From Punica granatum (Eukaryota > Streptophyta > Magnoliopsida > Myrtales > Lythraceae), in contig NC_045133.1 of the NCBI RefSeq assembly GCF_007655135.1, positions 18,263,845 through 18,327,844 of the forward strand: a stretch of DNA of 64,000 bases, read 5' to 3'. The notes under the pieces were generated by a model. That model saw only the letters and a list, made by a program, of their open reading frames with translations. It searched no databases and was not told the DNA's origin. This document shows positions 1 to 10,794 of this stretch, one piece after another. The translations under genes and the position numbers were made by a program. Numbering within the stretch: position 1 is the stretch's first letter; the number at the start of each line of letters is the position of its first letter.

Positions 1-218
1 CCGAACTGGAGGAAGAGCACGGGGCCGTACTTGTCAGCGAGGGAGCGGAAGGTCTGGTGGATAGGGTTTTTGAGGTAGTGGAGATGGCCAATGATGGGGA
101 GAGAAGGGGGGCTTGGAGGAAGGTTCTTCTTGTTCCTTGGAAGCTTATGGGACAACAAGCGCAGGACAAGGACGAGGAAGGGAAGAGAAAGGAGCAGCTG
201 AAGAAAATTGAATTCCAT
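1..218 (-). CDS. Cytochrome P450, CYP81-like, N-terminal part (runs off the left edge)
   Basis: Reading the minus strand from an ATG at 218 gives about 72 codons that stay open to the window edge. Residues 4-22 are a hydrophobic leucine-rich ER anchor, followed by a basic stretch (KLPRNKKN), the proline-rich hinge [16 protein letters not shown] and then [20 protein letters not shown], the usual start of a plant A-type P450. The wording of hinge and following helix is closest to the CYP81 family, whose members hydroxylate isoflavonoids, indole glucosinolates or herbicides; substrate cannot be told from this piece. It would be an ER-membrane monooxygenase using a P450 reductase. The haem-binding cysteine lies outside the window. 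A TATA box sits about 61-71 bp upstream of the ATG, which supports this start. Confidence 0.9.
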   Translation of the reverse strand, partial: MEFNFLQLLLSLPFLVLVLRLLSHKLPRNKKNLPPSPPSLPIIGHLHYLKNPIHQTFRSLADKYGPVLFLQF

Positions 219-278
219 TATCGCTGTTTGTATGTGTTTTGATTAAATGAATTGATAATTTGGACATGTATTATATGT

Positions 279-289
279 TATATATATAG
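279..289 (-). promoter_or_regulatory. TATA box of the P450 gene
   Basis: On the minus strand the sequence reads CCTATATATATAAC, ending about 61 bp upstream of the P450 ATG at 218. That spacing leaves a 5' untranslated leader of roughly 30-40 nt, normal for plants. Confidence 0.6.
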
Positions 290-308
290 GGGATGGACTA
301 TGGATGTG

Positions 309-316
309 TGACGTCA
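309..316. promoter_or_regulatory. TGACGTCA bZIP/TGA-factor element
   Basis: A perfect 8-bp palindrome TGACGTCA lies about 20 bp upstream of the P450 TATA box. This is the core bound by plant TGA/bZIP factors in salicylate- and xenobiotic-responsive promoters. The site is visible; its use is inferred from position. Confidence 0.45.
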
Positions 317-794
317 GTGATTATTTATATATGGATATGGGGGTGTGCTTGAAGAAAAAGATTCAAAGGGAAGGTTTGACTTGAATTCCTCTTGTTTGTT
401 TCCTTGGCTGTGGAGTGGTTATCTTTCATTTGCTTTCCTTCTCTTGTCCATATATAGCTCAATTATGCATCGAATCATGGGCTTTTACATTAACAGCCGA
501 GGTATATCTTCTTTTGATGTTTTCGCTCTAGAATTTTTGTTTAATTATATAACAATCATGTATTCAATATCAACAATAGAATTACATCTTCTTTCACTTG
601 TCGAAAAGCTCTACAAATAATTTAGAAATTGTGTATCAGATACATTTTCACCATAACATCGGGGGATGAAAACCGGAAGTAATCGTATTATTAGGAAACA
701 AGATAGCTTGTACGAGAAATTGTATATGTGGCTGCATATTGTACTCCCAACCAATCAATCAACCCTTTCCAACCCTCCCTCGAGTTAGATATCT

Positions 795-1492
795 ATCTAT
801 CATGGAATATCTTTCCAGACACTGCTTTCGCGAGTATATCAGCTAGCTGAACTTTTGATTTAACAAACTAGAACAGAATAATCTTCTGGTCTAAATTCTT
901 GATAAAATGACGATCAACTTCAACATGTCCTGTGCGATCATATGTTATGCAATTTCAGTGGCAGCCTTGTTATTGCACTAAAGAGTTTCACTAGGCACGC
1001 ATTGTATCCCCAAATCTTTTAGGATGCTCTAAATCCAACAACCACTCGCATAAACCATACTTTGAATTCGACCTCTGCACTCGGCTGCGCCTCAACCTTT
1101 GCTTTTTACTTCTACTAGTAACCGGATTTCCTTCCATGAAGATAAAATAACCTGAAGTAGATCGTCTTGTTGATTCATCCCCTGCCCGATCAGCACCTCT
1201 GCATCCTTCAACGTCCGGGGTGCCGTTCTTTGAGAATAATAGTCGCTCTCCCAAAGCCCCCTTCAGGTATTTCAAGATTTGGTATATGCAGTCAATGTGT
1301 TCATTACTTGGTATATGCATGAATTGACTCGAAGCATTCATGCCTGTATATACCTGGCCTTGTGTGAGTTTAATAGATTAATCTCCCAACGAGTCGTTGA
1401 TAGTTGTAAGAATTTGCTCTGGGAACGAATAGAGTTTATGGTTCATCTGCATCGGACTCTCTACAGGTTTACAGGCAAGCATTCCAGTTGGC
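795..1492 (-). pseudogene. Decayed Ty1/copia pol remnant (end of RT plus RNase H)
   Basis: Minus-strand frames carry, in order, the copia phrases ending reverse transcriptase (MLACKPVESPMQMNHKL, then HTRPGI), the linker LKYLKGALGERLLFSKNG, the RNase H start (DVEGCRGADRAG, RRSTSGYFIF) and the end of RNase H (CNNKAATEIA, VQLADILAKAVSGK). They lie in several frames broken by stops and indels, so nothing is expressible. Gag, protease, integrase and most of RT are absent. This is an old truncated insertion on the minus strand. Confidence 0.85.
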
Positions 1493-1557
1493 AAATCGGA
1501 GACAGCGATTCTGGACAGAAGTGATGGAAGGAGGAGTAAGTTGTCTTGGGTTCTCAA

Positions 1558-2021
1558 TTATGGAAATAGGAGAACCGTTATGGCCACCATAGGTAAGCGG
1601 AGCCATATAATAAGAGCGCAGTGAAGAACAACAACGGTATACTGCATCAGCCTGGAAACAAGACATCAAGCACAGGGTTAAATTGAACAGGGCATGAGAC
1701 TAAGCCACTGGATCGAGCAAAGAAGCAACAATGATAGATTGCTCAGCAGATCGAAACAAGATATATCTGAACACGAGATGGAGAGGGAAACAGAAAAGCT
1801 TGCTAGTTTGGAGGAGGAAGAAAACTGAATATCATCGAATTTGGTTACTTTTTATTGTTTGAGGATTACCTCTGAAAGCCGAGCAACATATTTGCCACAG
1901 ATTCAAGAGCATACTGTTTATTTGCTCGATCAAGACTTTCAAAATTGCCAAATTTGGATGTAATTGTGAATCGACTTTTATGCAGCAACCCGTGGGATAT
2001 CTTATTACCAAATGAGCAGCA
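1558..2021 (-). other. Two unidentified exon-like segments with a GT-AG intron
   Basis: On the minus strand 2021-1870 is open for 152 nt (includes FGNFESLDRANKQYALESVA) and ends at AGAG|GTAATCC; a pyrimidine-rich acceptor TTTCCAG at 1652-1654 leads into 1651-1558, which joins in frame and encodes a hydrophobic tail (QYTVVVLHCALIIWLRLPMV...) before a TAA at 1560-1558. The composition looks coding and the end looks like a C-terminal membrane segment. I do not recognise the family. Another coding-looking minus stretch at about 2460-2545 (KEYGKVKETHITVRRREVVG) may be a further exon. It could be the 3' part of a broken gene next to the copia remnant, or chance. Confidence 0.25.
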
Positions 2022-2408
2022 CTATATATTCGGCCGACGTAAATTCTTCTCAAATCCCGAGCACAGACTTATCTAAATTTGCCACACACGCTAAATGGCA
2101 ACTCCAGCAACAAATAATTTTTCAAACGGCGATATTAATTATCTCAATCTATTTATTCATAAGATGCAATCGGTTTCTACATAGACTAGGAATACATATC
2201 ATACAATATCGGTGTAATTATCGAACGAAGATGAAGCCAAACCAACATCACAGATCACCTCTGTTTTCATCTATCCCCGGAATGTAACCATAGCCAAATC
2301 CTCATGATTAGCAGACAAGATCTAAATGCCTTTGCCTACACGTCATCCACCAAGACCGCCCCGATATGTAATGGCAAAGTCATCTCTTCACAAGCCTTTC
2401 ATCTTCAG

Positions 2409-2448
2409 TGGAGATCAAAGCAGCATGGTGGAGATCAAAGCAGCATGG
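2409..2448. repeat. Perfect 20-bp tandem duplication
   Basis: GTGGAGATCAAAGCAGCATG is present twice in direct succession (2409-2428 and 2429-2448). No function is evident. Confidence 0.8.
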
Positions 2449-2693
2449 TGGAATCAACAGCACCGACTACCTCCCTTCGTCTAACGGTAATATGAGTTTC
2501 CTTGACCTTCCCATATTCCTTCTGCTGCTCTTTATGGTCAACACGAGGCCCTTAATTCTGTGAGAAAACCTGAAAAAGAAAGCATTTTGTGGCCAACCCG
2601 TACAGCAACTTGGCTGATCTTTATGCCACGTCCTTTGAAAAAAAAAGGTAAAACTTTTGGAAACAGATCATGCCATTCCATTCCATTAAAAAA

Positions 2694-3356
2694 TGACGAT
2701 TTGAATAATGACGATATTGTTGATACGGAGTTTTAGAAATAGAAAAGAAAAAATTGTAGATATTTAAATGAAAAAAAAGGGAGTGGGTGGGGAAACCCAT
2801 CCTACTTGCCTTATGGAGCCAATGGACCGGTAATAATGTATTACTATAACTAGAGAACGGGCTTGCGTATAGGCACATGCTAGAATTGTGCGATAATTAA
2901 CAAAATTATTGTTATAAATTCTTTCATTATAACCTGATTTTTGTTTATTCTCCTGCACATCCATAACATTTTATGGATGTAATCTCTAGTTGATTAGTTG
3001 AATGATCTTAGTACTCAACCAACTGCAAGAATATATCAATTCTCCCTAATTCAAAAAATACTCAAATGAATATATTTTATTTCATATATCCAACAAAAAA
3101 ATAACAAAATAACAATATAAAAGATATTTCATATATTGGATGTATCTTATCTAATAGTTCATCAATTGTTTGAAAAAAAACATGATTGTTACTTGATATA
3201 AAATCATTTCCGTATAAATCTATGTCCAATATAATTCATTTACCTCAAGATGATGAATAGCTTTAGCCTTTAGGATTCCATTATATTTTGGTTTCTATGT
3301 TAACTAATTAAGAACTTTTCTATCCTGCTAAAATTTCCCTCCATGTCAAAGATCGT
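2694..3356. repeat. Dispersed repeat family A, copy 1
   Basis: This AT-rich block aligns in the same orientation with 5985-6658: shared landmarks are GAAACCCA(T/C)CCTACT, TTATAACCTGATTTTTGTTTA, ATGATCTTAGTACTCAACCA and the end CAAAGATCGTAGA. No coding capacity. The right edge is abrupt: after 3356 a more GC-rich segment (to about 3530) follows that is absent from copy 2. Probably a noncoding transposable element or a local duplication. Confidence 0.75.
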
Positions 3357-5740
3357 AGACTTGACGGTGGGAGTTGCTGGCTGGCCATCGCCCTTGTGCT
3401 TTGTGCCCTCGACGAAGTTTGTGTTGGTCGTGACACCTTCCAGCAACCTCGCATGGGATGGGTGGATGTCGCCATCTGAAGAGTTCCCAATTGAATGGGT
3501 GGTTGCAGTTTACCTATTTTATATGTAACTTGAAGTTAAAGGGATGTCATATACGTAAGAAACGCGGTGGGCGGTCACTCGAAAAAAAAGAAAAAAGAAA
3601 AAAGAAAGATAGAAGTGTGTGAGACTTAATTTTATCGTGTTATTCTTGTCACTTGACATGTAACAATAGTAACAGATATTTGTTTTTCCTTTTCTAAAAT
3701 AACATTTTTTCTCTTTTTGAAATAATATTATTTTCTAACATAATATTAGATAAGGTATATTACTTTCATTGACAAATATGTGCGATGAAATAATAATAAT
3801 GATAATAATCACGCTCATACCACCTCAAACAAGCACGGGGGGAATTTATTAAAAGAAATTACATATTTCATACCAGAATCGGAAAGAGGTTAGATTCAAA
3901 TTGCAAATTGGGAAGGATCATTGTTCATAACATGATTGAAGAGGGCTCATTCTCCCATATGTAATAATTACGGAACTTCTTATTGACAAATACATTAGGA
4001 CGTATATATATTTACCTATATTTGTTGGTATTTTTTTTTAGACATTATGTTACATTCGACATATTTTATAATGTAATAATATTTTAGCTTGCAATTTTTC
4101 TTGACTAAAAAAATGATTGCCATCTTTCAATATCATATTTCTAGGTGATACTTGTTTCGATTTTAGGACAAAGCTGGCTTTGTACCCTAATAAAATTATA
4201 ATTTTTTCTTTAACTAGAGGCATTGGCAACTTGACTCAAATATCATAACGCTCTATCTAATTTTTTGGATAGAATATAATTAAGTTTCAGTCCATTAGTT
4301 GATGAACCTTCAAATCCAATACTGCAATCATGGCAAGTGTTATATAAAGCTTGTGAATTGTGTTTTCGTTAAATAAATTCATATGATATATCAACCATAT
4401 CAAACGATGAACAAACTTAAAGAGTTAAAACGAATAGTAATATATACATATATAATTATTTTTATCAAATCCACAAAATTTCGTTACTTATTATTGACAT
4501 TGTACACTCAAAACTCACGATCATAATTTAATATAATAAAATTATGGAGATGCAAAACACATGTAATGCATGTGGCCATTCAATTAATATATTAAAAAAA
4601 TCTTTAAAAGTATTATTTTCTTAGGAAAATTAGCATTTACGAATCCTGGCTCTCCTTCACGGACCCTTTCTCCCTCCGGTCTCCTGGCCACACGTCACCG
4701 CTCTTCCTCAACCGTCTCTGCCACCACAGTCACCATTCCTTCACCGTCATTGTACTTCGGACTCACCAGAGTTCAAAATATAATTAACACATTAGAAAAA
4801 GAAATGATTCACCATTTCTTCGTTTGTTCATTGATTGATTGATTATAGATCCAATCCCAGTCAATTCAAACAAAGCAAACCCTTCAACCAAAAAAAAAAC
4901 AAAAGAAAAGAAAAAAGACAAACGGACTTTCTTTTTTGAACTCAAATCTTCTAACACCTTCCATTCCAAGCACCTGTCTTTACTTAGATCTCTGCAGATT
5001 GGCGACTTTGTCTCACCCCAATTTACATTAATGAACTCTACTCTCTATGTACAGTTCAAATATTTTTTTTTTAAAAAAAACCTCATATCAAATACTTGGA
5101 GAAGTCCTCTATTTCTTGGACGTATCGCCTAGTTCGACCATATTTTACAAACTAAATTTAAGTCTAGCATTGCATGTATCGCAGGTCATACTCTAGTTTT
5201 ATCAAAAAATATATACATACTAGCGTGCAACACCTGTGTGTGATGCCGTCGGTCCGAATTTTTTCAGTTTTTTAATTTATCATAATAATTTGTGTATAAT
5301 AAATGACAAATAAAGTATAGGAAAATAAATAATAAAATTACTTATGTATAAAAATTATGAACTCTCCATTGACATTAAATGATTTAGAGTTTTCTAGAGA
5401 GTTTTCATTTCACATGGCCTTAAAGCTAAAATTTCACTATTTTTAATTTGATAATCATGATTGCAATATAATAGGTCTTGTGTACTCCCCTAATTTTAAG
5501 TGGACAAACTTTACATGCAATAAGAATTTGACTTCATTAAAAGTATCTTATGGTCATAATCAAATCCATTGCCAACTGAGATTTTGTTTTGATCAATAGG
5601 CTATTGAAACCTTGCATGTAAGTGAAAAAACAAGGAAATTTCTAATGTTATATATAAAAAGAGACAATTTACAATTGTGGATCGGCGTCACTCGAGTCTA
5701 GGTTAATTGGACATGTTGGACTTTAGTGTACTCAGTCACG
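3357..5740. other. AT-rich intergenic DNA, no gene seen
   Basis: Mostly AT-rich spacer with homopolymer runs. At 3357-3530 a GC-richer patch reads open on both strands but I recognise nothing in it. At 4660-4770 there is a CT-rich, low-complexity patch. I see no conserved protein, RNA gene or terminal repeat here. Confidence 0.5.
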
Positions 5741-5741
5741 C

Positions 5742-5945
5742 GCAATAAAAAAAGTAAGTATAATTTATATGTAATTAAATTAAAAATTTTAGAAATAAAG
5801 AAATTATAAAACTAAAAAAATGGAGTGGGTGGGCCCCATGGGTGGGGAACCCACCCTACTTGCCTTATGGGGCCGTGGACCCATGATAATGTATTACTGT
5901 AATCTAGATTAATCAGTCTCATTGGATTTTTGAGTAATCGGTGGT
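5742..5945. repeat. Dispersed repeat family A, partial copy 3
   Basis: A shorter copy of the left half of family A lies immediately before copy 2. It shares GCGCAATAAAAAAA, TGTAATTAAATT, the GGAGTGGGTGGG box, CCCACCCTACTTGCCTTATG and GATAATGTATTACT. The order suggests a tandem arrangement of copies 3 and 2. Confidence 0.65.
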
Positions 5946-5984
5946 GCGCAATAAAAAAATAAGTATATTTATGTAATTAAATTT

Positions 5985-6658
5985 AAAAATGATGATATTG
6001 AGGATAGTGACGATATTCTTGATACAGAATTCTAGAAATAGAAAAGGAAAACTTGTAGAAATTTAAAGGGGCAAAAAGAGAAGTGGGTGGGTCCCTGTTG
6101 GTGGGGAAACCCACCCTACTCACCTTATGGAGCCGATGGACCCGTAATAATGAATTTTATAACTAGATAAACAGGCCTGTGTACATGCATAGGCTAGAGC
6201 TGTGTGATAATTAACAAAATTATTCTTATAAATTCTTTCATTATAACCTGATTTTTGTTTATTCTCCTGCATATCCATAGCATCTTATGGATGCCATCAG
6301 TTGAATGATCTTAGTACTCAACCATTGTAAGAATATGTCAATTCTCCCTAATTCAAAAAATCCTCAAATGAATATATTTATTTCATATATCCAACTAAAA
6401 ATAACAAAATAACAAAATAACAAATATTTCATCGATAACATCATTGTATCTTATCAGATAGTTCATCAATTGTTTGAAAAAAATTTTGGTCGTTATTTGA
6501 TATAAAATCATTTCCCCATAATCTATATACAATATAATTTATTTACCTCAAGATGATGAATAACCTTATGATTCCATTATATTTTGATTTATGCCGTTAA
6601 TTAATTAAGAACTTTCCTATCCTGCTCAAATTTCCCTCCATATCAAAGATCGTAGAGC
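5985..6658. repeat. Dispersed repeat family A, copy 2
   Basis: Counterpart of 2694-3356 in the same orientation, diverged by many point changes and short indels. Both copies end within CAAAGATCGTAGA, after which the sequences differ, so that point is a real edge of the repeated unit. Confidence 0.75.
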
Positions 6659-7095
6659 GACAAAATGTTTCTTTCTATAGAACGTGACACTCCATTAAGT
6701 CCACTATAATGAAAACCAATTCATTATAAATAATCATAAATATAAGATTGATGACTTTTTCATAAGTTCAAGTCTTTTCAGATTCAAGTCTTTTATGCAC
6801 CAATTGTCACGTTTTCGTTAGTGGTGATATAAAAGGTTTTTCAACCAAATACATGCTTCGACTTACGTGGCATATTCTTACGCATTGCTCCGGCTTTTAT
6901 TATTTTATATGGGCAATTCTTGGGTCCAACTGTTGAATATTCAGTCGTAGCACCCGTTCGAGGAATAATGTTGCGTACAAGTACAAAATATTGTTATCAG
7001 AATCAGTCGACTATATGTACAAAACATCAGTCGCATATACAAAACATCAGTCGACTGAGTCATAAAATAATGTTTCGTACTTATACAAAACGTTA

Positions 7096-7273
7096 GGCCC
7101 CGTTTGGATTCAAAAAAATTTGATTTTAACTTTAACTTTAACTTTAACTTAACATACACACAACAACAAAAACACGTTTCCCAAGTCAAATTTATAATAA
7201 CATCTCATTTGTCCTTTTCCACAATTAAAATCAAAATTAAAATCAAAATAACTTTAACTCTGAATTCAAACGG
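7096..7273. mobile_element. Small inverted-repeat transposon (MITE-like)
   Basis: The element opens with GGCCCCGTTTGGATTCA and closes with TGAATTCAAACGG, giving 13-bp terminal inverted repeats with one mismatch (7100-7112 and 7261-7273). The similarity continues inward: the left side runs TTTTAACTTTAACTTTAACTT and the right side is its approximate complement. About 180 bp, no coding capacity. GGCCCCGTTTGG ends are a widespread plant MITE type, often hAT-related; the superfamily is inferred. I could not define a target duplication. Confidence 0.6.
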
Positions 7274-7978
7274 AAGTCTTCCAGTACGAAAATATTTCGT
7301 ACAAGTGCGGTGGCCGAACGGAGAATTTGCCTATTTTATATAAATAGATGTTTGCTTTCAAGCATTCATTTCTGGTCCACGTACAAATTATCTCAATAAA
7401 AAAAGAAAAACTACCATCTCGCCCCCTTAAACTATGAGGTGATAGGAATTTGTCCCACAAAATTACTTTTTGAGTATATTTATTCCCTAAACTATTTGTG
7501 GAGAGCAAATGTACCCCTTTTGTTACTTTTTCATCGAAATCAATAGAAAACATTAAAAATTAATAATAAGAGAAAATTTTGTTTGGCCATGGCCAATTAA
7601 ACCACCTCCCCAACCACCACTGTCCCACGGTGGCCTCCGACAATTTTGCCTCTGGTGGTTGTGGTTGCGCGAAAGGTCAACGATTGCAGGAGAGAGAACG
7701 AAGAGGAATGGTCAACCAAAGAGAGAGAGAGAGGGGTGATTCAATTGCACCACCTGCCAGGCAGCCAACTACTATCATGGGGCCGCCGGCAATTATAATG
7801 ACAGAGGCAAAGTTTCTCTTTGCCCATAGTACAAGTTTTAGAAGCGTTTTTGACAGTGCAACCAAAGTTTTGGGATGGGATTTTCAGTTTATAAAGTTTA
7901 GGGAGTCGAATGAGATTTTGCCCTTTTTTTCCCTCTCTCCTTCACCTTCGTTCCTCAGCTCAGTTAAGCTGATAGCCA
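7274..7978. other. Upstream region of the PPR gene
   Basis: No gene is seen. Pieces such as CCCCCTTAAACTATGAGG near 7431 and AGTTTAGGGAGTCGAATGAG near 7900 are roughly opposite-facing phrases common in plant noncoding repeats. The last part, rich in CT and lacking ATGs in the PPR frame, probably holds the 5' untranslated leader of the PPR gene. Confidence 0.4.
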
Positions 7979-9961
7979 GTGTCGCACATTTCCTCGTCTC
8001 TCGATCACTCTCGTCACTCTGCCGAGCCTGCGGATATGATGGCGCTGAGGCTGAGAAGATGTGTTTCCTCCTTTCCTTCCGTTGCTTCAGCGGGTCTTCG
8101 TGCTTTTAAACGGCTTCTTCTTCTTCTTCTTCTTCTTCAGCAGCCCGTAATCCCCCGTCTCTTCCCTTGCAGACCTAATCTTCCCCTTTCGTCCCCCTGC
8201 TGTCGCGATTTCTGCACCAAAACTGCAATTTCTGAGGTGAAGAAGGCTGAGCTGTTCTTGGATGAAGTGAGGTACCGATGCAAGAACGGTGGATTTAGAA
8301 ACCTCGACGAAGCATTGTCTTGTTTTGAGGTGATGATCAGAATCCGGCCCTTGCCTTCACCCGCTCATTTCACCCTGCTGTTGGGGGTCATTGGCCGGAT
8401 GGGGCACCACGCTGCCGCCATTGGTTTAATCAAAAAGATGAATGATGCTGGTAATAACTATAACGTTCATAGTTTCAATATTTGGATGAACTGTTTATGC
8501 CGTTTGAAAAGGGTGGATCATGGTTTTGCTGTTATGGGCAGTATGCTCAAACTCGGCTTTAAACCAAACGTGGTGACCTTGACCACTCTGGTCAATGGGC
8601 TCTGCATTGTGGGAAAGCTTTCCAGAGCCGTGGAGTTAGTTGATGTTATGGAGGACAGAGGGTTCGAGCCCGATGCAGTCACGTATGGAGCGATAATTAA
8701 GGGCTTAGTTAGAACAGGCAAGACGTCTCTGGCCCTCGGGTTGCTTGAGAAGTGGGAGGGCAGAAGAAGCTGCGGGGTGAATGTTGTTACATACGGCACT
8801 GTACTCAAGGGTCTATGCAAGGAAGGACGGTTGATGGAGGCCTTGAAGCTCTTCCACAGGATGATTGATCAGGGTGTTCAACCCGATGTTGTCACATATA
8901 CCACCTTGATTCAAGCTAGGTGCTTTGAAAGGCAATGGGAAGAGGTTGAATTGCTCTTAAAAGAAATGACTCAAAGGGGCATCACCCCAAATGTTCGAAC
9001 CTTTAGCACAATACTAGATGCATTTCGTAAGGATGGGATGCTTTTTGAAGCAGAGTCCACTCTTGATGCTATGATTCGAAGAGGTATTGAGCCGACAGTT
9101 GTCGCGTACAGTTCTCTGATTGCTGGATACTCTCTCCAGAATAGAATGGATGATGCTGAGAATATATTTCGTTTGATGGTGGAAAGGGGCTGTTCCCCCG
9201 ATGTTGTTACTTATAGCACACTGGTAGATGGATATTGCAAGGGGAAAAGAATGGACAAGGCAGTGATTGTGTATCGTGAAATGCTTCACAAGGGTTTGGT
9301 TCCAAATGTCGTGACATATAGCACTCTTATTAGTGGCTTCTGTCACATTGATAACTTGCGTGCTGCTGAGGAGCTTTTCAAGGAGATGGAAGATGCTGGT
9401 CATCCTCCAAACCTTCAAACGTATGCAATCCTCTTGGATGGATATTGTAAACACGGTGATCTCAATAAGGCAGTGGCGTTGTATCGACAAATGGAAGAGC
9501 AAGGGGTCAATCCCAGCATTATAATCTATAATATCCTCATAAACGGCATGTGCAATAATGGGAAACTTGAAGATGCCAAGAGATTCTTTAGAACCTTGCT
9601 CGGGAAAGGGTGTCAACCTGACGTCGTGATGTTTAACACTCTCATAAACGGATTATGTAAGGAAGGCCATGTTTACGAGGCCTATAAGTTGCTCCAAGAA
9701 ATGGGAGAGAGCGGATGTTCTCCGGATTCTGCCACTTATAACATTCTAATTAGGGCTTCTCTTAAGAACAATGAAGAGAGGGCTGCCCTAGAGCTTATCC
9801 GGAAAATGCGTGGTAGCGGCTTTGCCGTAGAATCCTCGACAATGGAATTGCTCTTAGATGATAGATTAGATCCGAACATTCTAGAATGCATAAAAAGAGC
9901 TTCCATAAAACTCCTTTCTCTACTTTATTGTTTTTTCCGGAAACCAAAGGGATATATTTGA
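7979..9961 (+). CDS. P-class pentatricopeptide repeat protein, restorer-of-fertility-like
   Basis: A single intronless frame of up to 660 residues. After an N-terminal region with basic and serine/leucine-rich sequence typical of organelle targeting, residues about 129-619 form 14 consecutive 35-residue PPR motifs of the P type (for example PNVVTYSTLISGFCHIDNLR). Such proteins bind single-stranded organellar RNA and act in its stability, processing or translation; the tight array and wording (VVTYxxLIxGxC) match the RFL clade that includes fertility restorers. No E, DYW or SMR domain. The first ATG is at 7979, but the tandem ATGs at 8036 and 8039 (MMALRLRRCVSSF) give a better targeting peptide and are my preferred start. 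A CTT/TTC microsatellite near 8112-8139 encodes a leucine run. Two other PPR loci lie in the window. Mitochondrial location is inferred. Confidence 0.93.
   Translation: MSHISSSLDHSRHSAEPADMMALRLRRCVSSFPSVASAGLRAFKRLLLLLLLLQQPVIPRLFPCRPNLPLSSPCCRDFCTKTAISEVKKAELFLDEVRYRCKNGGFRNLDEALSCFEVMIRIRPLPSPAHFTLLLGVIGRMGHHAAAIGLIKKMNDAGNNYNVHSFNIWMNCLCRLKRVDHGFAVMGSMLKLGFKPNVVTLTTLVNGLCIVGKLSRAVELVDVMEDRGFEPDAVTYGAIIKGLVRTGKTSLALGLLEKWEGRRSCGVNVVTYGTVLKGLCKEGRLMEALKLFHRMIDQGVQPDVVTYTTLIQARCFERQWEEVELLLKEMTQRGITPNVRTFSTILDAFRKDGMLFEAESTLDAMIRRGIEPTVVAYSSLIAGYSLQNRMDDAENIFRLMVERGCSPDVVTYSTLVDGYCKGKRMDKAVIVYREMLHKGLVPNVVTYSTLISGFCHIDNLRAAEELFKEMEDAGHPPNLQTYAILLDGYCKHGDLNKAVALYRQMEEQGVNPSIIIYNILINGMCNNGKLEDAKRFFRTLLGKGCQPDVVMFNTLINGLCKEGHVYEAYKLLQEMGESGCSPDSATYNILIRASLKNNEERAALELIRKMRGSGFAVESSTMELLLDDRLDPNILECIKRASIKLLSLLYCFFRKPKGYI
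8112..8139 (+). repeat. In-frame CTT/TTC trinucleotide repeat
   Basis: A run of CTT units inside the PPR signal region encodes eight to nine leucines. Length change here would alter the targeting peptide but keep the frame. Confidence 0.85.
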
Positions 9962-10790
9962 CAGTGTTATCGGCTCTTTCTGATTATATCACATGATGTC
10001 GTAGCTGATATGGAGTCCCATAAGTAGAATGAACAAATGTACATTTGCATTGCCCCTTAGATATACTGAAATAGATTGGATAACAGATATACTGAAATAG
10101 ACTGGAAACCTAACATATGCATTTTCCAGTTCTGTTCTCAGACAAATTGGTGGAGATCAATTTCGTGTACAGGTTTTAAATAATTAAAACCGAATTTTTA
10201 GTTCAAACAAAGGTGCTGTCAGCATTTGAGTGCCCCCAATGTGGTTACAGGTTTTAATTAATTAACATTGAATTTATGCGAGAATTGTTGAGGATATTTG
10301 AGTGCTATCTCAGTACTCTCCAAAAAGTTGAAGTTATTGAAGCCATACTTACCCATACCAGAAGAAGTTCAACTGGAACATTTTTGGAGATATATTGTGC
10401 AGACAGCGGTTGAGGTTATTGAAGCCATAAGGATTGGATGATGCCGGTCTTTTGATTAATATGAATATGGGGACTCAACTTCTTCATATTGGTCTTTTTA
10501 AACCTTGAAAACCGCTTGAATTTTGTTTTAGTTTGCTCTGGAGGCCTATGATTGAGCTTGAAAATTTCGTTTTTCCACTGCAATATATCCATGCGAATAT
10601 TAGAAAATTAAGTCGACAGAAATAGAGAGGAGCAGGAAAAGAGCTGGAGATGGAATAGAACCGAGAGGCGAGAGAAATGGACTAAGGTAACTCATCAGAA
10701 CGCCGAAATTCGCAAGATTGGGCTTACAACCTCTGCACTCCATATCAAACATGAGATTTTTCACCTCCTTTTATTTACCAATCGAGCACA
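9962..10790. other. 3' flank of the PPR gene and spacer
   Basis: The beginning is likely 3' untranslated sequence of the PPR gene. A short direct duplication is visible near 10068-10105 (AGATATACTGAAATAGA twice). No other feature recognised. Confidence 0.45.
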
Positions 10791-10794
10791 AGCC

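Larger units (their letters stand above)
219..790. other. P450 promoter region and AT-rich spacer
   Basis: Apart from the TATA box and TGACGTCA element, this stretch shows no coding sequence I can support. Its right part (about 650-790) adjoins the decayed copia remnant and could be what is left of its 3' LTR, but no second LTR copy is present to prove that. Confidence 0.4.

Noticed and set aside
57..242. Short + frame at the left edge
   Set aside because: It is the antisense of the P450 N-terminus, which is convincing on the minus strand.
345..620. 91-codon + frame with hydrophobic stretch
   Set aside because: No similarity recognised, no promoter or splice context, AT-rich composition.
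7579..8109. 176-codon + frame ahead of the PPR gene
   Set aside because: Overlaps the PPR leader and start in another frame, low-complexity composition, no recognisable domain.
9014..9616. 200-codon minus-strand open frame inside the PPR gene
   Set aside because: It mirrors the PPR coding strand and has no conserved sequence; codon structure of the real gene explains it.
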